A stretch of DNA of 64,000 bases from Sphaerolaimus hirsutus (taxonomy: Eukaryota; Nematoda; Chromadorea; Monhysterida; Sphaerolaimidae), in assembly GCA_964036195.1 (NCBI GenBank), contig OZ038450.1:1490701-1554700 (forward strand). The letters run 5' to 3'. Both the position numbers and the translations under genes were made by a program. Every line of letters starts with the position of its first letter. The first letter of the stretch is position 1. Below are positions 1-11,469 of the stretch, one piece after another. Under the pieces are notes generated by a model. That model did no database searches and was not told the origin of the DNA. It worked only from the letters and a program-made list of their open reading frames with translations.

Positions 1-101
1 GAGATAAAAAACATATTGGCATTCGCTGGCAGACCATAGCAAACCCACAAAAATGTGACATTCAACAGCAACATTAGCAAACATTCACAAAAATGACCAA
101 C

Positions 102-1337
102 CCTGGCTTCTGTCCACCAGTGCTACTTGACCGTGTCGTGGGTGGCAGAACATTGGGAACAGGCCTGAAATCCCTGACCCTTTCGATTGCTGGCGATGGC
201 GGTACGCGTTGAACGTCAGCAACAAGCACCCTGTGTTTGTACAAGAACGTTTACACTTCTATTTGACACATTTACTCCAATAATCCCCCTTTGAATAATT
301 CCCCTCAAAAGTGATGAAATAAATCCCCGGGGGATCTTACACTTTGCATGTTGTGACATGTGATGAGCAAAAATAACCCCCTGGGGGTCCTATTTGTGAA
401 TATGTGAAGCCACCCCCACCAACCTTGCTATGGGTATGTCAACCGTCGACACACGCCCCCGTCCACGTCCACGTCCGCGACCACACAGGACAGCAGACCC
501 GTCCACCTGCTTCACTTGCTCCAGCTCGGTCTGTGCCAGGAGCTCTGGCCTTCTTGGTGGCTGCTCGTCAGCACAGGGGGGGGTGTAGATCCCAGCTTCG
601 ACCACCGGCTTGACAGCTGTCGGGCCTGTGCAAAAAGTGGGGTAATGAATTTGTATCATGTAAAAATCAAGCATTCACACAATGTAAGCAAAAACACTAC
701 AAGGTGCCACATTCCAACACACCTGGCCTCCAGAAAGTGGACAGTGGTCCACCTGCAGATGCTTTAGCAGTGTGATTAGCTGCAACAACAGCAGCATACG
801 TTCGCGCCGGTGCTTGCTGGGTGTTGGGGGTGTTGCTGACAGCTTTGGTGTTGGTGGATCCAGTAGAATCGATGATGTCAAGTGTCTGCAATGTTTTGTG
901 CAATTGTGCATTGCTGTACACCACACATTCACAAATGAGACACCAGGGGGTTATTTTTGCTCATCACATGCCACGACATGCAAGTGTAAGATCCCCCGGG
1001 GATTTATTTCATCACCTTTGAGGGGAATTATTCAAGAGGGGGGTTTTTTCAATTAAAATACACATTCAAGAGAAAAGGAGCTCTTTCATACACAATTACA
1101 CAAGAGCTCAAAAAACTAGCCTTGCTTTTGTGCTTCTGAACCTCACTTTTCTTGCTGCCACTTTTCTCCACCTTTGAAGTGCCAAACAGCAAGTGTAGCT
1201 CCTCGAATGCCTCCTTGAAAACCTCCAGCAACCCCTGCGAGCTTTGGCTGCCTTCGAGTATCACAAGCTCAAACAAGAGCTTCCGCCTGCTACCAGTACT
1301 GGCATCCAGATTGTATGGAGATGTACCAGTTGAATAC
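102..1337 (-). CDS. RG-rich protein of unknown function, partial, four exons
   Basis: Four exons read from right to left: 1337-1100, 885-753, 625-424 and 230-102. Each is bounded by AG/GT and their phases match end to end (0, 1, 2, 2), which random open frames would not do. Exon 1 encodes a Leu/Glu-rich helical segment followed by a Lys/Ser-rich basic stretch. Exon 2 is Thr/Asn-rich and contains PARTYAAVVAAN. Exon 3 is Pro-rich and ends in a GRGRGRGRGR tract, typical of RNA-binding or methylated RGG-type tails. Exon 4 is Pro/Arg-rich. The gene continues past the left edge and its start is not identified. The exon 1 donor (TGT|GTAATT) is weak. I do not recognise the family; the RG tract hints at RNA binding, which is inference only. 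Confidence 0.6.
285..1043. repeat. Inverted repeat pair flanking two exons
   Basis: Arms at about 285-407 and 925-1043 are reverse complements at roughly 90 percent identity by eye. Both contain the block ATCCCCCGGGGAT and a GGGGGTTATTTTTG segment. The arms lie in introns either side of exons 885-753 and 625-424 of the RG-rich gene, so the pre-mRNA could pair around those two exons. Confidence 0.8.
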
Positions 1338-1435
1338 CTGAAAGTTGTTTGGGATAGCTAACGTTTGGGATTGCTTTGGGATTCAACGCTTAAACATTAC
1401 AAGATTTGGGCGTGCATCCTACCGTGTAAAAAACT

Positions 1436-1725
1436 CTGTAAAATGTAAAATGTCTTGTTATGTGTAAAAGTTATGAAAAACACCCTATAAAATGTCAAAT
1501 GTCATGCAATATGTCAAACGTCAAGACAAAGTCATATAAAACATCAAACGTCATGCAATGTGTCAAAAGACATGTAAAATACCCTGTAAATGTCTAACGT
1601 CATACAACATGTAAAAAAGTCCTGAAAAATTCTCTATAAAATGTCAAATGTCATGCAAAGTGTCAAAAGATATGTAAAATGTCCTGTAAAAAGTCAAATG
1701 TCATGCAATGTGTCAAAAACATATC
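1436..1725. repeat. Imperfect tandem repeat, GTCAAATGTCATGCAA type
   Basis: Four to five imperfect copies of a unit of roughly 75-80 bp built from TGTCAAATGTCATGCAATG, TGTCAAAAG and ATGTAAAAT blocks. The same words occur in the GTCCC-ended foldback family (for example 9300-9475), so this is probably a degenerate cluster of those elements. Confidence 0.6.
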
Positions 1726-1859
1726 GTTTCACATCAACCATTAATTTAAGTAAGTATACCAAGAAACGGAAAAAACGATCTGCATCAAATAATATAATTA
1801 GAAATTTCCGTAAAAAACGACCCCTCCTTTTTTACCGGGTAAAAAAACGACTCGTATAA

Positions 1860-3480
1860 AGTAAGCTAATCAGAAACAGTAAAAAAAACGCCCCCCCTCA
1901 TTTTCTGCATTAACCAAAAGCAAATAGTAAAGTGCCATTTTATGAATACACTGAAACGCTTTTACATCAACGCAGTTTAATACATTCACCAGTAGATACA
2001 TTATTATGTAATTGCATGTATCCTAAACAAATTTTCGCTTGCTCTGGAGATAAAATAAAAACATAAATACCGGTTTTGTTGTGTCTAGAGAACAACCCTT
2101 TTTTCATATCTAAACCCATTCCAACAATTGTCAAAAACTAAAGCCCCTAAATTCAAAACAAAAATGCGTCACCAAATCTTTTTGGCAATTTTGAGCTTTT
2201 TTGGTATGTTGTTTTTGGCATCTTTCCCATAAATGTTTCGAAACGTTTTCAAACATGTAGGCTATACGTTTGGCACGTATCAAAGCATCTGTTCGTTCTG
2301 CAAATGCCCTATCGACTCAAACGGGACAATCGAATGCTCTCCCCAAGACCTAAAGAAACAGAATTTTCGATCGGTGCGTTTTTTAAAAAGTTGAAAAGTT
2401 TTTTAAAATAGTTTAAAATCACTTTTTTAAATCTGCCAAAAACGTTTTACATTTTAAAGATGTTAAAAAACCATTTAAGTAATTTAAAATCGTTTTTAGC
2501 AAGTTGAAAGTATGTTTACAACATACAAAACATCTCGGGATTGTTTTTGAACATCTTGGGATCAATTTTTTAAAGTAGTTTGAAAACCTTTTTAGTGAGT
2601 TTAAGGTATATTTACAACATATAAAACATCTCAGGATCGAATAAAGAGCCAATGGACCATTGCAAAGAAATTACAACTTCCTATAGAATTCTGCAGTCTA
2701 CAACAGGAACTACAACCGCGGTATTTTTTTACAGTTGTATTTTGTGGTTTTCTATGTGTATCAGTCGGGTGGGAGAATCGATGTGTTTCAGAACATTCGA
2801 AAAAGTTTCCAATGAAACCGTTTTGATTAAGATAGTTGTATTATACAATATTTTATTTATATTGTATGTGAACGTAATTGACAAAGGCTGTGGATTGCGA
2901 TCCGGGAAAGGCAGTACACATGTTAAAAACAATTACTGCGTTATGTTAGAATAAGGTTTATACCATCTACATACTTACCGTATTTCCTCGAATTACCCCC
3001 CGGGGGTTTATTTTCCGGAGTACAAACTTTGAGAAAAAAACATTAAAAATGTAATAATAATCACCATTTTTACGATTTTAAAGTCTTATATAATGTTGTA
3101 AGCGGAATAAACGATGTGCTAACATAATACAGTGAGACGATTATGCCTTTCTCGGACCACAAATTCATTGTGTCCATTTTGGGACGATATTTCGTGGAAA
3201 TATGCTGCCGACTTTCCTACATCAAAAAGGATTCAATCAAAAAGTTGTTCGAAAACCACAAAACACATGCATTATCTTTAAAAAGTGGACATTTAAAAGT
3301 TTTAGGAGGTGTCTGAGAAAGGGATTTTTGAACGGATTTATTGTTTCGGATAAGTTTTAACAGAGTTTTCAATATGAGGGAGGGGTGGGGTTGATAAAAA
3401 ACCATTTTGTTCGATGAGTTGGGGAGGGCAATGTAAGAAAGTTTACAGTTAAACAGGCTACATAGAATATGTCCTTTTTT
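1860..3480. other. No gene recognised; AT-rich intergenic DNA
   Basis: The stretch is AT-rich with TTTTTAAAA runs (2380-2650). At about 2850-3030 it holds a partial copy of the CCGTATTTCCTCG family, including the interior that also occurs near 12480-12580, 40400-40520 and 62700-62930. Earlier exons of the membrane-protein gene at 3484 should lie here or further left, but I could not identify one. Confidence 0.5.
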
Positions 3481-3483
3481 CAG

Positions 3484-6400
3484 CGTTGGACCAAATACAC
3501 TGATAGAGTGCAAAAACGACAAAATTCAAACACCCTCAACGCACCTGCCGCTCAAATCAAACAGCTGGCCAACATTCACATCTACCAGCACAGCACCTCC
3601 ACCTGACAGCACAGCCACAACACCGAGAAGCACCACAACACCAACAGTCAAATATGACATTGACTACTATGTGACAATGCCGGGAGATACAGTGACGATG
3701 TCCAAAGCGGTTCGCTTATTTCAGTTTTCTTTTAGTTTTTAGATTCTGGGTTTTCACTAAAAAGGTGTGTTTTGGTCGAATTTAGGTATACACATGTGAA
3801 GGCATGGAGAAAATTCAAAGTGACATTTCAACACAACAAAAATTAATGGACACACAGCATGCTGAGCAAATGACAAAATTAGCTGAACTAAAGCATAATG
3901 AGCTGTCCATTCTTGAAAAGGCAGATAAGTGGCACCTTGACAATCACATTTCCACACTAATTGATAACAATCATGTCAAAACACTTGAAAAACTTGAGCA
4001 TATTGAAAGCAACGTTTTGTTGAAAATGACAAAAACGAGCTCAGAATTTTTGACACAAGTTTCACATTGTGTTGAAAACAATCAAAACAATAGCAATTTC
4101 ATGGAGCAACTTTTGGAGAAGGTTGAGCAGGTGCCGATTCAGTAAGTGGAAAAGTTAAGAGTTAAAACTTAAGTATTGAGTAAAATGACAAATGACAAGT
4201 TGTGAATATAGTTAAGAGTTAAGAGTTAGCTATTAACTCTTAACTATACTCACAACTTGTCATTTGCCATTTTACTCAATACTCAAGTTTTAATGCTTAA
4301 CATTTCCACTTGCGGAACCGACCCCAGGCATCTGTTTCACATTGTGTCGACAGCAATAAATGTGAAGGCATGGAGAAAATTCAAAGTGACATTTCAGCAC
4401 AGCAAAAATTAATGAATGCACAACATGCTGAGCAAATGGCAAAATTAGCTGAACTAAAGCATAATGAGATGTCCATTCTTGAAAAGGCAGATAAGTGTCA
4501 CCTTGACAATCAGATTTCCACACTATTTGATAACAATCGTGTCAAAACACTTGAAAAACTTGAGCACTTTGAAAACAACATTTTGTTGAAAATGAAAGAA
4601 ATGAGCTCAGAATTTTTGGCAAAAGTTTCACATTGTGCTGAAAACAATGACAATTCTATGGAGCAACTTTTGGAGAAGGTTGAGCAGGTGTCAATTCAGC
4701 AAGTGAAAATGTTAAGCGTTGAGTAAAATGACAAATGACAAGTTATGAATATGGTTAAGAGTTAAGAGTTGATTACAATTTTAATCAACTGTTAACCCTT
4801 AACCATATTCATAACTTGTCATTTGTCATTTTACTCAACACTTAAGTTTTAATGCTTAACATTTCCACTTGTTGAACTGACCCCAGGCATCTGTTTCACA
4901 TTGTGCTAACAACAATCAAAGCAATGCCAATTTCATGGAACAACTTTTGGGAAAAGTTGAACAGGTGCCAGTCTCACATATGGTAAAATGAAAGTGAAAA
5001 AGTAAACATCATGTAAATGTATATGTAAGTAGTCAAACAGAGCTAGACTAATAGAAGGTGAACAGCAACAAAACCAGAAACAGTTTACCTCTATTTGGTC
5101 ACTTACATGTACTTTTACATGAAGTTTACAATTTCCACTTTCACCATATCACTTGTGAAGGTGGCATCTGGCATCAAAACAATGTAGCAATGACCACAAA
5201 CAAAATCTGGTGCAGTTGATAAGCAGTGATGCAAACATTTTGAAAAGTATAAACCTAATGGAATCCAACATTGAGAAGAAACTAGCAACCATGATGGAAA
5301 AACAAAGTGCACACATTATGGAAAACCTGAATGTGCAAAACAGCATTGACACTTCTCCAACAATGGCCACAAAGTTGCTTCCAACAATGGCCACAACATT
5401 GGTATGTATATAATGCTTTGTTTGTAAAAACAAAACTTTATCACTTTTATTTAAACCTTTCTTTATAGAGCAATGCCATAAACCATGAGAAGCTGGAAGG
5501 CAAACTGCTGGCATTTCTGGATAAAATTGAAAGGATGTTTGAAAAGCACATTAATCCAATAACATCCCACTTGACACAGAACTATAGAAATGTGCAAAAC
5601 ACCATGGTAAACATTTACACTTTGTTTTTCCAACAGTTGCTTAAAAACTCAAACATTTGCAGACTTCTATGAATGAGAACATTAAATATGTGAATCACAC
5701 AGTGCAATGTATGTTTACATCCATGTGTGATGGGTTTTTGGCACAAAACATCACAATGGCAGAGGTCTGCTCATGACATATTTATCTTTTATTTGTCACA
5801 AAAAACATTGCTTTCAAAATGCAGTTGGAAACCACATATGACACATTGTGGGCAAATGAATTTGAAGAAATAAGAAACAAAACGGATGTGATTCTACAGC
5901 ATATGTCCAGCAAACCCACCTTGTCAAGCATGCCAGAAAAAAACACATTGAATACAGTATCCATGCCTTCTACTCTGAAACCTGACATAGTGACCAAAAC
6001 ACAGTATCAAGCAGAAAACACAAAATCAGCCACATTGAAAATGATGAATGATATGGGTGCAAAGGAATCTTTGACAAAACCAGTTGACATGCCAAAAACA
6101 ACAGAAAAACCACTAGAGAATGTGCAAGTCACAGCAACAGTAGAACATTTTGCAGAAAAAATGGAAGCATTTCAAAAAGTCTTTGTGGAGATGAATGGCA
6201 AAATCGAAATATTGCACCATGTAATTTTATATAGAAAACAACCATATTTCCTCGAAATAACCCCCTCAAAAATTTTAGCATGTAAAAATAAAACCCTCTG
6301 GGGATATTTCGAGGAAACGCAATATAAACAAATAATATCATTTTATCTTTCACACTTCCAGACCCAGATGATTATGCTTGGCTTCATCGTTCTATTTGGC

Positions 6401-7168
6401 TGTTTGACCCTAGTCCTCACCATTGGCATGTTTTTTGGATATAAAATATATGTGAAGGGATATAGAAATGTGACCAGTGACCCAGAAAGAGCACAATTGT
6501 GAGTTTCTATATGTAAACATTGGATGTTTCATCTTTTACACAAAACTACTCTACTATCTTTTATCATCATTGGCACACTTCCAATATGAGACATAAATCA
6601 TACTTGTCCTATGAGTATCATGTTCACCGAATAAACATTCTGAAAAAACACAGACAAAAAGTGCCAACATCGACGGTGAGCGAAAGGGTGAACGATGCCT
6701 TTGACAGCACCTTTCAAATACCAACAACAAGCTTGACCGTTAGTTTATTTCAAACATCACGTGGAAACTTTTGCGCTACGACCCCCTAAAGCCCCCCAAC
6801 CCCCGAAACCACCCCACTATCTACTCATCCCGGAGGCCGTTCAGCTATCAGTCGATCCCGGAGGCAAAACTTGGGGCTACTTCCCCCTAAAAACCACCCC
6901 CCACAAACCACCCCACTATCTATCTATCTATCCCGAAGACCGTTCAGCTATCTATCGATACCGGAGGACATTCAGCTATATATCAATCCCAGAGACAAAA
7001 CATTATGGTACGACCCCCCTAAAAACCCCCAACATTCAGGAATCACCATCCTATCGAGCGGCACAAAAACAAAAAAATGACATGAGGGCTGAAGTCATAA
7101 TGAATATGAATCGCATGTACGCGGAGGCAATGAATGAAGAGGATTTTGAAAGTTCCAATGGTCTGTGA
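3484..7168 (+). CDS. Single-pass membrane protein with extracellular coiled coil, family unknown
   Basis: Exons that join in frame: 3484-3709, 3786-4130, 4328-4687, 4887-4964, 5216-5401, 5469-5606, 5663-5764, 5825-6220, 6362-6498, a tail exon ending at 6738 (start uncertain, about 6593 or 6652) and 7040-7168. Most middle exons are phase 0. The first visible exon is Ser/Thr/Pro-rich (mucin-like). The next two are near-duplicates, rich in Lys, Glu, Leu and His, and look like coiled coil. Exon 6362-6498 carries one hydrophobic segment (MIMLGFIVLFGCLTLVLTIG and following residues) and then a basic stop-transfer region. The rest is a Lys/Arg-rich cytoplasmic tail ending ESSNGL. NxS/T sites lie before the membrane segment. 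The N-terminus and signal peptide are not found. AATAAA follows 32 bases after the stop. No family is recognised. Confidence 0.7.
3795..4912 (+). repeat. Tandem segmental duplication of an exon plus its intronic foldback element
   Basis: A unit of about 560 bp, starting near TGTGAAGGCATGGAG, is present twice (from 3795 and from 4361), and its last part a third time from about 4881. Each unit carries the coiled-coil exon and a downstream intronic foldback whose ends read AAGTGGAAA and TTTCCACTT. Exons 3786-4130, 4328-4687 and 4887-4964 are the coding part. All are phase 0 at both ends, so duplication keeps the frame. Confidence 0.85.
6750..7038 (+). repeat. Fragment of CAGGGGT/TATCTATC family in last intron
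   Basis: C-rich DNA with repeated CTATCTATCCCGGAGG-like words and CCCCCTAAA blocks, as in complete CAGGGGT elements at 41367, 47821 and 53443. The ends are missing. It fills the last intron of the membrane-protein gene. Confidence 0.65.
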
Positions 7169-7199
7169 AAAAAACTTGCAAATGATTCTAAACCAATTT

Positions 7200-7205
7200 A
7201 ATAAA
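7200..7205 (+). terminator. Polyadenylation signal AATAAA
   Basis: AATAAA lies 32 bases after the stop codon at 7166-7168, at normal spacing for a short 3' UTR. This supports 7168 as the true end of the membrane-protein gene. Confidence 0.6.
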
Positions 7206-9299
7206 TATGAAAAAATAGTGTGAAAACCGCTTATATCAACATCATATTGTACCTACACACATCAGTTTTCACATGATTTTTCAAAAACTCAAAATCAGCT
7301 TAAAACGCGTTTGAGTTTTCTACAATGAGGTGATCGTCAACTACAGTTGACCGAGACTGATTGTGGAAAACCCAAACACATTCAAAACTCATTTTGAGTT
7401 TTCGAAAAACTGCATCAAAATCACTATGTGCAGCACCAATGACGTTTTTCTACCTTATCGCAGAAATGGTAGAAGTTCCGCTGCACCACCAGCCAAAGGT
7501 GACACTGTGCCGCCCATCGACGTCCGCAGCCCCTTAAATATCCGCAGATTTGAACTGTTTACTAATTTTTATAGTTTTTGTGAAGGGAGTTGGTTTGGGG
7601 GTGGAGGGGAGGGGGCAAAAACCAGTTTTTCAAAAATTCAATCGAAACCCCTCCAAGCAAAAACGTCTTGTCATATGTGACCGCTTTTCAACGTTCAATA
7701 TTTTTTTATAAACACCCAGTGTTGTCAAAATGAAAATTCTAAAAAAAAATCCAAAAATTACAAGAATAACAAATTTATCAAAAACACATTCGTTGAAAAC
7801 ATTAAAAAATCTACATAAATCCACATTTTTGACATGACGATTTGTCACAAATACTGTTTTCTTTCTTCAAACTTGAAAAACGGTCTTCTTTTTTATTTAT
7901 TCCAATGCCTTTATTCTTTTTATTTTATTTCGATACGTTTTATATACTTTATTTTTCATTCCATTTGGGTTTTATCTGCATTTATACAGTCTATTAATAT
8001 ACTAAAAACATTTATCATCTTTGTTTAAAGCAGTTTTAAATGAAACGATCTATATCGTTTTGAAATACATTATAAAACATTTGCCAGCACCAGGAGCAAA
8101 ACCTTGACACAAGAAGATCGCATATATCATGATCATACAAAGCACCCATGGGACGTTATTCGATCACTGTATAGAATCGTAAACATGAGACAATTTTCAT
8201 GTAAAATAAACATGAACCGTTACAACATAATGGTTCATGTTTATTTTACATGAAAATTGTCTCATGTTTACGATTCTATACAGTGATCGAATAACGTCCC
8301 ATGGGTGCTTTGTGTGATCATGATATACAACACCCCAACTAAATCATCCTAAAATCAGCATATGTATATGGGGACACGCTGTATCGAAACTTCATCGCAT
8401 CGCCGCGACAAGGCCATATCATGCGTTATGTTACTTAATCGGATTTAACCGCCGACAAAGTTATTTTTGCGGGGGGGAGGTGGGTCGATGTCAACTTTGC
8501 TGCGGACATGTCACATTATTAAATCGTGTAATTTGTCCACCGCCACCAAAACAGAGTGTTCCGCTTTTACACAAGGTCGCACAAACTTATCCATTTAAAA
8601 GGGAATCCATTTTAAGCCACCCATTATTTTTGCAGACATTTTTTACAAGATATCATGAGAGCCTATATTTTTCACAATTATGTACATACATGTCAGAACA
8701 TTCTTTTTTAATCACATCATATCCTTACAAAACTTTACAAAACAGTTTTGCCCATGAAAAAGGGCAAAACAAATATGGGTCCTGGTTGGGCTGTATGCAT
8801 ACAGCTCACTAAAACAAACCTAATTATAATTTGTACAAAGAGCGCGCGCGGCGCCCCGGGCGCGCCCGCCCCGCCGCCCCGCAACGATTTTTCGATTTTT
8901 CGATTTTTTCCATGACAGACAAAAACGAAAACGACAGCGGCGGCGGGCGGACAGACGCACATTTTTTGCACCTCCCCCTCCCTAATATAATCTGATGGAA
9001 AACGTTGCAAAGCGTCCACCCCTCCCCCCTCCCGCAAAAACGTCCGGTCCGTCCGCCATATTGCATATTTTCACAAAAACAAACAGAAGATTGCCGGTAA
9101 ATCGGCATGATCAATTCAGTTGCATTTTCACTTCTAGATATATTTTTCATATGCAACCAGGGTGTCCCACCTCAAAATGACATCACAGAAACTTTACATA
9201 AACAAAAAATCTAAATCACAATTATACAACGATGAGCAATCACAAGCTCTCACTTTCCATGAACAGCCTCTCAAAGCAGCTGTTTATAGCCTGGTCACA
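7206..9299. other. No gene recognised
   Basis: Contains a degenerate foldback near 7250-7430 (AACTCAAAATC words on both strands), AT-rich DNA, the hairpin at 8124-8327, and a GC-rich patch at 8840-9060 with GCGCGC runs. Open frames over the GC patch are low-complexity Arg/Pro/Gly and are not convincing genes. Confidence 0.5.
8124..8327. repeat. Near-perfect inverted repeat, 95-bp arms, 13-base loop
   Basis: Arms 8124-8218 and 8232-8327 are reverse complements with at most one or two differences. They contain CACCCATGGGACGTTATTCG on one arm and its complement on the other. The transcript would form a long, almost unbroken hairpin. It is either a recently inserted palindromic element or a hairpin-RNA precursor; sequence alone does not decide. 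Confidence 0.85.
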
Positions 9300-9475
9300 G
9301 TCCCAAACCCTGTAAAATGTCTAACAAAGTGTCAAAAGTCATGTAAAATGCCATGAAAAATGTCACTTTTCATGAAATTTTACCAAAACATGTAAAATTT
9401 CATGAATGAGTAGCACTTTACATGTCATTTTACCTGACATTTGGCAATTGGCACCACATTTTATAGGATTTGGGA
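9300..9475. repeat. Foldback element, GTCCC...CCTGTAAAATGTC family
   Basis: The left end is GTCCCAAACCCTGTAAAAT and the right end is ATTTTATAGGATTTGGGAC. The interior holds TGTCAAAAGTCATG words on both strands. Other likely copies are at 18658-18808, 22576-22738, 33380-33495 and 37510-37672. Confidence 0.75.
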
Positions 9476-9540
9476 CCACCCCCAGGCCACAATCCAATCT
9501 ACTATCCTGCCCGACACGGGCAAAATACAGCTGGAACATA

Positions 9541-10830
9541 ATGGCATGGAACCGTGCAGATAGAGGTTTGTTCTTCGTTCGTTCTTCATCACATCGGTCG
9601 TCCGTCCTTGTGTCATCTGCGGTATGTGGGGTGATTTTTCAGATTTTCAAAAAAGTGGTTGCAGACGATGCGCAACAGACCGAAGTGAACATTTATGTTC
9701 CAAAAAAATTCATGGAACATCTGAGAGTAACACTCACACCATCGCAAATTGACACACTAATTTCCACCTGTGTCAAAAAATTATTGCACGATCAAGATAG
9801 TTAGTTTGTATTGTTCACTGCCCCCCATGTTTTACACTTTCATTTTATTTTGCATTCGCTCAAACAGATTTATATTTGCTGGGTCGCCGCCGCCGGCCCA
9901 GTCCCCTTAGAGATGGCAAAACCATGCCCAAATTTAGAATAACAATACCGGAAAATATGGATTTTGCATTCACACACCCTGTATATAGAGACGACCCTGC
10001 AAAATCGAGAGAAAATGTCATTGATTTTGCACAAAGGTGTCGCCACTATATCGATGCACAATATCTTACAAGTTTGTTCTTTTTTAACATCACCAAGGTT
10101 ACACCCGCCGCCGCAAAATAAAAACCGTGTAAACGTTGCATGTGCAGGAGACATGCCCGACAACATTGTCGGCTGGTCTTGCAAAGTTTTGAAAATATTA
10201 GACCGCAATGAATTGGCAGAAAATTCGGAAAATAGGCGGTCCATGGACAATTTCATGAACTTCACACTCAAAAATCAGTGTGTGATTACGGAAAATGGTG
10301 AAATTATCCACACGTCAGTTGATAATCACACTTATTTATGAATCATTTCCACTATAAAAACTCATTTTCACCCCCCCATTTTCCAGGTGCAAGTATTGTG
10401 AGGGCACCAAGAAAAATCGGCCCATGCTACACGTCCCATATCTTATTTGCACAGGGTGCTTTTCGCATGAGCCCCTGAAAATACCGAGGGAATTGCTTCC
10501 CTTTGTGCAATTTAATTGGCGACATGTCGACAAACTTGTAGAAAAAGGCAATTCTGCACAAAAAAGAAAAATAACCACCCCTCTTGTCGAACACCATAGG
10601 CATGACAAAATTCAAAAAAGGTCGGGGCTCATGCATAACGTACTACCTTTATAAAATACCATATTTCAAAATTCAAATACGCTCCGCCCACCCCACGCAG
10701 AATGCATGAGGCCGCATTCAAACGTACGGTGCAGAAATTTGCAGTTTCAAAATCCACCCAGACAAAGTCCAAACATTTCGAGAGTGCATCTAGTGATTTT
10801 CAGAGAAAATCTATGAAAAAAAGCATGTAA
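9541..10830 (+). CDS. Uncharacterised protein with CxxC...CxxC motif, five short exons
   Basis: Exons 9541-9799, 9868-10071, 10148-10313, 10387-10620 and 10701-10830 join in phase (1, 1, 2, 2) to 993 bases, or 330 residues plus stop. Introns are only 68-80 bases, far shorter than those of neighbouring genes. Visible features are an N-terminal region with KKFMEHLRVTLTPSQIDTL, an RRRRPSP patch, a segment RENVIDFAQRCRHYIDAQYL, and CKYC and CTGC pairs about 20 residues apart with a further Cys upstream (KNQCVITENG), suggesting a zinc ribbon. A basic C-terminus follows. ATG 9541 is the first Met after the foldback at 9300-9475. AATAAA follows at 10874. I do not recognise the family. The splice choices at 10071 and 10313 were made for phase and need transcript support. 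Confidence 0.6.
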
Positions 10831-10873
10831 TGCCATCGCCTGGCCTGTATTTGTTTTCGCTTATCAATATTTC

Positions 10874-10879
10874 AATAAA
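10874..10879 (+). terminator. Polyadenylation signal AATAAA
   Basis: AATAAA lies 44 bases after the stop at 10828-10830 of the CxxC-motif gene, a typical spacing. It supports the five-exon model ending at 10830 rather than at the in-frame stop near 10653 that unspliced reading would give. Confidence 0.55.
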
Positions 10880-10931
10880 AAATGCCTCTTCAATCACTTT
10901 ATCATTCCATAAAAACAGCCACAAAATTACC

Positions 10932-11427
10932 TATAAGGACTTTTTAACCTATGAGAAGGGTTTTAGGTGTGCACTACACTCGTTCCAATAGTCCCCCACA
11001 CACACACACACAAAAAACTTCCATATTAAAAAATCTGATGCAAAATTAGGTTACGGTAGTGACGCAAAAAAAATCTGACGCAAAATTAGGTTACGGTAGC
11101 GACGCAAAAAAATCCGACGCAAAATTAGGTTATGGTAGATAGCGACGCAAAACCCAATCTTCCCCCACACTACCATAAGATTTGGATACGACGACGTAAA
11201 AAAATACGACGGAATAATATACGACGCAATTCTCGCGTCGCTACCGTAACCCACTTTTGCGTCAACAATTATGATGTCATAAGTGAAACATAAGTTCCCA
11301 AAAATGGGACATAAGTTTCACAAAACGGACACTTTCCGGACTTTTCCTACCATATTCCCCCCATTTTCTTTACTGGGAACGAGTGTAGCGCACACCCCCC
11401 CCCGCCATAGGTTAAAAAGTCCTTATA
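10932..11427. repeat. Foldback element with tandem TACGGTAGCGACGC core
   Basis: The ends TATAAGGACTTTTTAACCTA and its complement form inverted repeats of 22 bp or more. Inside are about three tandem copies of a 40-bp unit containing GACGCAAAATTAGGTTACGG at 11035-11150, then an inverted partial copy. This is the same design of inverted ends plus repeated short motif seen in the hAT-like families. Confidence 0.75.
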
Positions 11428-11469
11428 TTCTGCTCCCCTTTCTGCCTTCTTAACCTTGAAAAAGCATAT

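Noticed and set aside
2652-2954. 100-codon plus-strand open frame upstream of the membrane-protein gene
   Set aside because: Its second half matches the interior of CCGTATT-family elements found elsewhere in the window.
9622-9642. Possible 21-base intron (GTATGTGGGG...TTTTCAG)
   Set aside because: A multiple of three that stays open when read through, and too short for a normal animal intron; treated as coding.
10931-11260. Direct GACGCAAAATTAGG repeats considered as a CRISPR-like array
   Set aside because: Repeats are tandem without unique spacers and lie inside a foldback element of a eukaryotic genome.
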